64,000 nucleotides of DNA, from NCBI GenBank assembly GCA_918026815.1, contig CAKJVC010000168.1:281265-345264 (forward strand). Direction: 5' to 3'. Positions 60,825 through 64,000 of this stretch are shown in pieces. A model generated the notes under the pieces. That model searched no databases. It had not been told where the DNA came from and worked only from the letters and a program-made list of their open reading frames with translations. The translations under genes were made by a program, and so were the position numbers. Source of the stretch: Chalara sp. BL73. Lineage: Eukaryota > Ascomycota > Leotiomycetes > Helotiales. How positions within the stretch are numbered: the stretch's first letter is position 1; each line of letters opens with the position of its first letter.

Positions 60825-62980
60825 CCTCTTTCTCTTCAGTGTGCCGCTGGATGGTGTTGACGGGGCCGGGCGCTCAATACCTCTTGGGTAATGGGCATGG
60901 GGCTTAAGATATGCTGGAAATCGATAGTGAAAACGCCCCTAGGAATTCGAAGGTTGGCATGGTACCGAGAGATCTGCCGTGGAATGAAGGCGTGGAAGGC
61001 GAGAGAACATAGGCAGAACGAGATCATTATGTAAAGAATCAATAGCCATAGAACTGAAAGCGTAATACAAGCGGCAGCATTTGGGATACTATATATTCAT
61101 ATGAACCTCTTCTCCTATACAAAACTTCCTGCAGCCTAAAAGTTTGTTCACTGTTGTGATACTGAGCTGTCAGATCAAAATAAATCTACCTAGTCCGATC
61201 GATCGTCGTTACCGAAACGGCCCCTCGCGCCCACAAAGTTGGAAAGGACGCAGCCCTGCATTTGGCGGATTCCAGAACCTAAGGAATAAGAGGAAAGGAA
61301 AGGAAAATAAACAAGAATCGTACATCTTCCGTACTTAACTGTGAGTGGGAGATACTGGCATAAGACCGGCCTTCTGCGGCGCACATAGGAAAACGGGTAT
61401 TCTAGAGCCTTTCGAGAGAGGACATCTCGTGATCTTGTACAAGGTTGCACAGAAGAAGGTCCAGGTTTGAGGCGCTGGTGAGACGTGGGGTAGATTCTAC
61501 TGGTGGCTGACAACCCGAATTTCTGGAAACTTGATCCGTATCCATCGTTAATTGTTTTCCCGGGCCAAGAGCAAACCCGACATAACAACAAACGCATCCA
61601 TTCCTTTCCAGCAACATGCGGCAAGGCACCAGGAATGTTGGTGACGACGGCGGTAGGGTTGCTGGCTTTTCCTCTCGAGCCTGCCTTGCCTCTTCCCACG
61701 TATTTTGGACCTTGCGCCGGTCGAACCGTGTTCCCCTTTGTTCTTTGGTTTGGCGACACAAGACCAGCCACAAACCAGCCATTTGCATCATGTAAGGCTA
61801 GGGGACTCCAGAAAGGGCTTCCGCTGGCTGAGGCCGAAAAGCCATAAATCTACATACGATGCCGGTCGGAGGCCCTTGGTGAAGCCGATACGCGGCTCTC
61901 GGACGACTTTTGGCACCAGCTTAGGCACTCTTGTCGCAAGGGATTCGGTGGGGTGCAATATCAATCACATTTCCTCCCCGATCGTGGTGATAGTGATGAT
62001 AATGTAGATGGGTGGCCGGTCGTGAGATCGATCTGGGCCACCGAGGACAGCTGCATTCCCATCCCTGACAGCAAGGTCGATCCAGACCTTTTTGGGAGAT
62101 CCCTATTGTTGACGGGATCGTCGGCGGCAGAAAGAAAAATTTCAAACCTGGGGACGAAAGACAAGATCTTGAGAGAGGGGAGCGGCGGGGACAGGAGGAA
62201 AACCCCTTTGAGTGTGTCACGAGTTTCTTGGCAAGTTTGTGAGGCATATAAAATAAATAAATACCCGAACTAAACATCTAACGATTGGTATATATTACAG
62301 GCCTGAAATATCACAAACATTGACCGCTGTACCTTCGTATATTAAGATTTCAGGCACCCTGACACAGGCTGGTAACCCCCTTGTACCGATCCATGCCAAG
62401 CACACACACTCCACGTTTGCGATTTCCATTTCACTTTATCGATATTCATTTGAAAGGCACCAGATAAGTGCAAAGAAGAACCGTTGGTGATATATCTGAT
62501 AGACAGGTGAGCTGACAGCAAGGATGAGACAAACGGATTGTCCTATTGTAGAGCACGTAAATACCGTGTGTGCATGGTTGAGGCATTGTGGAAGTCGCGT
62601 TATGGTTCATATGGGACTTAGAATCGGCTAACTCGGATTCTCTATGATGGAATAATAAATACGAGTTAGCTCTAACATGGTATAATACGCTGGGACTCTG
62701 TGCACTTCCTAAACCTCTTAGTAGGGCAAAACTCCAGGTACAGCTCTGTGAATCTACTTCTGTCTAAAACCAACACACTAGAATCATGCCACGAGTTCTG
62801 AAGCTCTGAAAGTATCGTACTATAGCAATATTGTGGTTAACAAAACAAATGATACAACAGAAATTCTTGAGTGACGATGGAAGGAACGGAAGAAAGCACT
62901 GAATATAGTGCTATAGCTATATCAACAATAGGTATAAAATACAGGCCGCTTCACAGGGAGCTTTTTGCTCCATCATCTAT
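60825..62980. other. Intergenic, no supported gene
   Basis: Several overlapping ORFs (longest 193 codons, 61190-61771, minus) lie here on both strands, but none shows a domain, and the overlaps suggest chance. No repeat ends were found. Confidence 0.45.
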
Positions 62981-63865
62981 TTAAAAATCAATGCTGGCAA
63001 GCAGCTCAGCACTCGAGCAGCTCTGGCTGACTGCCTTCCACTTTTCCAACTCTTTCAATGTATCATCAACATCTTTCTTGATCATCCCCAAGCGTCACTT
63101 CCGGCCGGCAATCTAAGTGGCAAATCATCAGACGCAACAACCTTGACTACCGTCTTCGCCATAACCTCGGGCAGCGCAAAATTTTCCTGCGCAGCAGGTG
63201 CTGCCATACTCTTGCAGCTGACTAGTCGGACCCTTCGGATCTACATAAGCAGGATGTCTATCCGCAGATTGCAAGCTCCCCTTCGCAAATTCCGTCTGGA
63301 TTCCGCCCGGCTCAAAAATCATGAAGCGTATATTCCACTCTGGGAACATCTCCTGGCAACCGCCTCCGTGAAGCCTTCCAGCGCAAACTTGGAGGCATGG
63401 TAGAACGCACTGCCTTGAAAACCAAGGTAACCGCCAACGGAGGATATTTGAACGACAATGCCGCCTGCTCCAGCTGGGTTGATCTCGCGGAAGATGGGAA
63501 GGACTTCTTTGGTCATGTTGACGGCTCCCAGAAGTTTGTCTCAAGCTGTGCTCGAGCTTGAGCATCCGAGATAGCTTCCGTATCGCCCATTAGGCCGTAG
63601 CCTGCGTTGTTGATCAGGACATCGAGGCGTCCAAACTTAGAGATTGTTTCCTTGATGGCTGAAGTGATTGAGGCGGGTGACGTGACGTCTAATGCCAGTT
63701 TAAGGATATTCGGTGAGTCTGGGAGATATGAAAGGGATGAAGCTTTGCGTGCAGTTGCAACGACGCGATAAAAGGGTGGCTCGAGACCACTTGACTAAGG
63801 TGTTGACCCAGGCCAGAGGAGCAACCTGTAATAAACCAGACCGCGTTTTCTGGTATGGATGACAT
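62981..63865 (-). pseudogene. Short-chain dehydrogenase/reductase, multiply frameshifted
   Basis: From ATG at 63865 (MSSIPENAVWFITGCSSGLG, the Rossmann TGxxxGxG motif) the SDR fold can be followed to TAA at 62981. It goes through [33 protein letters not shown] (NNAG), QISSVGGYLGFQGSAFYHAS (catalytic Ser) and YHASKFALEGF (YxxxK), then EMFPEWNIRFMIFEPGG. Each conserved block sits in a different frame. Small deletions, mostly single-base, break the frame near 63770 (T run), 63527 (G run), 63355 and 63085, and a 1-2 base change lies near 63212. All catalytic residues remain encoded, so the damage is recent or an artefact of indel errors. The family resembles fungal SDRs of unknown substrate. Confidence 0.82.
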
Positions 63866-64000
63866 GTTAACTTATATTCTAGACTGAGAGGTAAAATTAA
63901 TGGGTTTGTATACCGAGAACGACATTGCGGGCGTCTCACGACCTTTATATATCTCGTGGAAGTCAAACCTAGAGCGGACGGCGCCATCGCATGAAGCATA
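63866..64000. other. Upstream region of the SDR pseudogene
   Basis: The last 135 bases lie upstream of the SDR start. They contain a pyrimidine/AT-rich stretch but no recognisable element. The window ends here. Confidence 0.5.

Noticed and set aside
61190..62277. Overlapping ORFs of 106-193 codons on both strands
   Set aside because: No domain, mutual overlap, odd composition; not supported as genes.

Overview
This window is nuclear DNA of a filamentous ascomycete (Pezizomycotina). The evidence is genes split by short GT-AG introns (about 45-200 bp), a Zn2Cys6 regulator, fungal-type Vip1, Utp21, Ist2 and Ykt6 proteins, and a Copia retrotransposon degraded in the manner of repeat-induced point mutation (RIP). 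The order within Pezizomycotina cannot be settled from sequence alone; Leotiomycetes is only an impression. Exon models were built by hand from reading frame, splice consensus and family conservation. In the eleven multi-exon models given as intact, the exon lengths sum to whole codons.

Layout. 1-6739: remains of a minus-strand Ty1/Copia element with order gag-protease-integrase-RT-RNase H, AT-rich and mutated in every catalytic motif read, followed by its less damaged LTR. 6839-8506 (-): DAGK-type lipid kinase. 9851-11077 (+): broken GNAT acetyltransferase. 11614-12970 (-): inositol monophosphatase. 13594-14453 (-): small membrane-anchored protein. 15159-15977 (+): SNARE YKT6, with a GC-AG intron. 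16484-17427 (-): Rab GTPase. 18374-20118 (-): flavocytochrome b2-type FMN dehydrogenase. 20649-20797: 149-bp MITE. 20904-21523 (+): hotdog thioesterase. 21770-23158 (-): metallophosphoesterase. 23744-26247 (+): anoctamin/Ist2. 27547-30410 (+): Zn2Cys6 factor. 31592-34261 (+): double-SH3 protein. 34.3-42.5 kb: gene desert rich in homopolymers, holding one 54-aa cysteine-rich ORF. 42564-47391 (-): VIP1 inositol-polyphosphate kinase, divergent from UTP21 (48160-51409, +). From 52.7 kb to the end the region is decayed: sugar transporter, exonuclease and short-chain dehydrogenase pseudogenes, an 801-bp foldback element, and one gene of uncertain integrity.

The genes form no operon or biosynthetic cluster; they are housekeeping (membrane traffic, ribosome biogenesis, phosphoinositide signalling) and accessory metabolic genes side by side. 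The most unusual feature is that four metabolic or accessory genes are broken mainly by small deletions, often of one base, while neighbouring core genes are intact. I found no CRISPR, tRNA or rRNA gene, and no convincing new multi-gene system.
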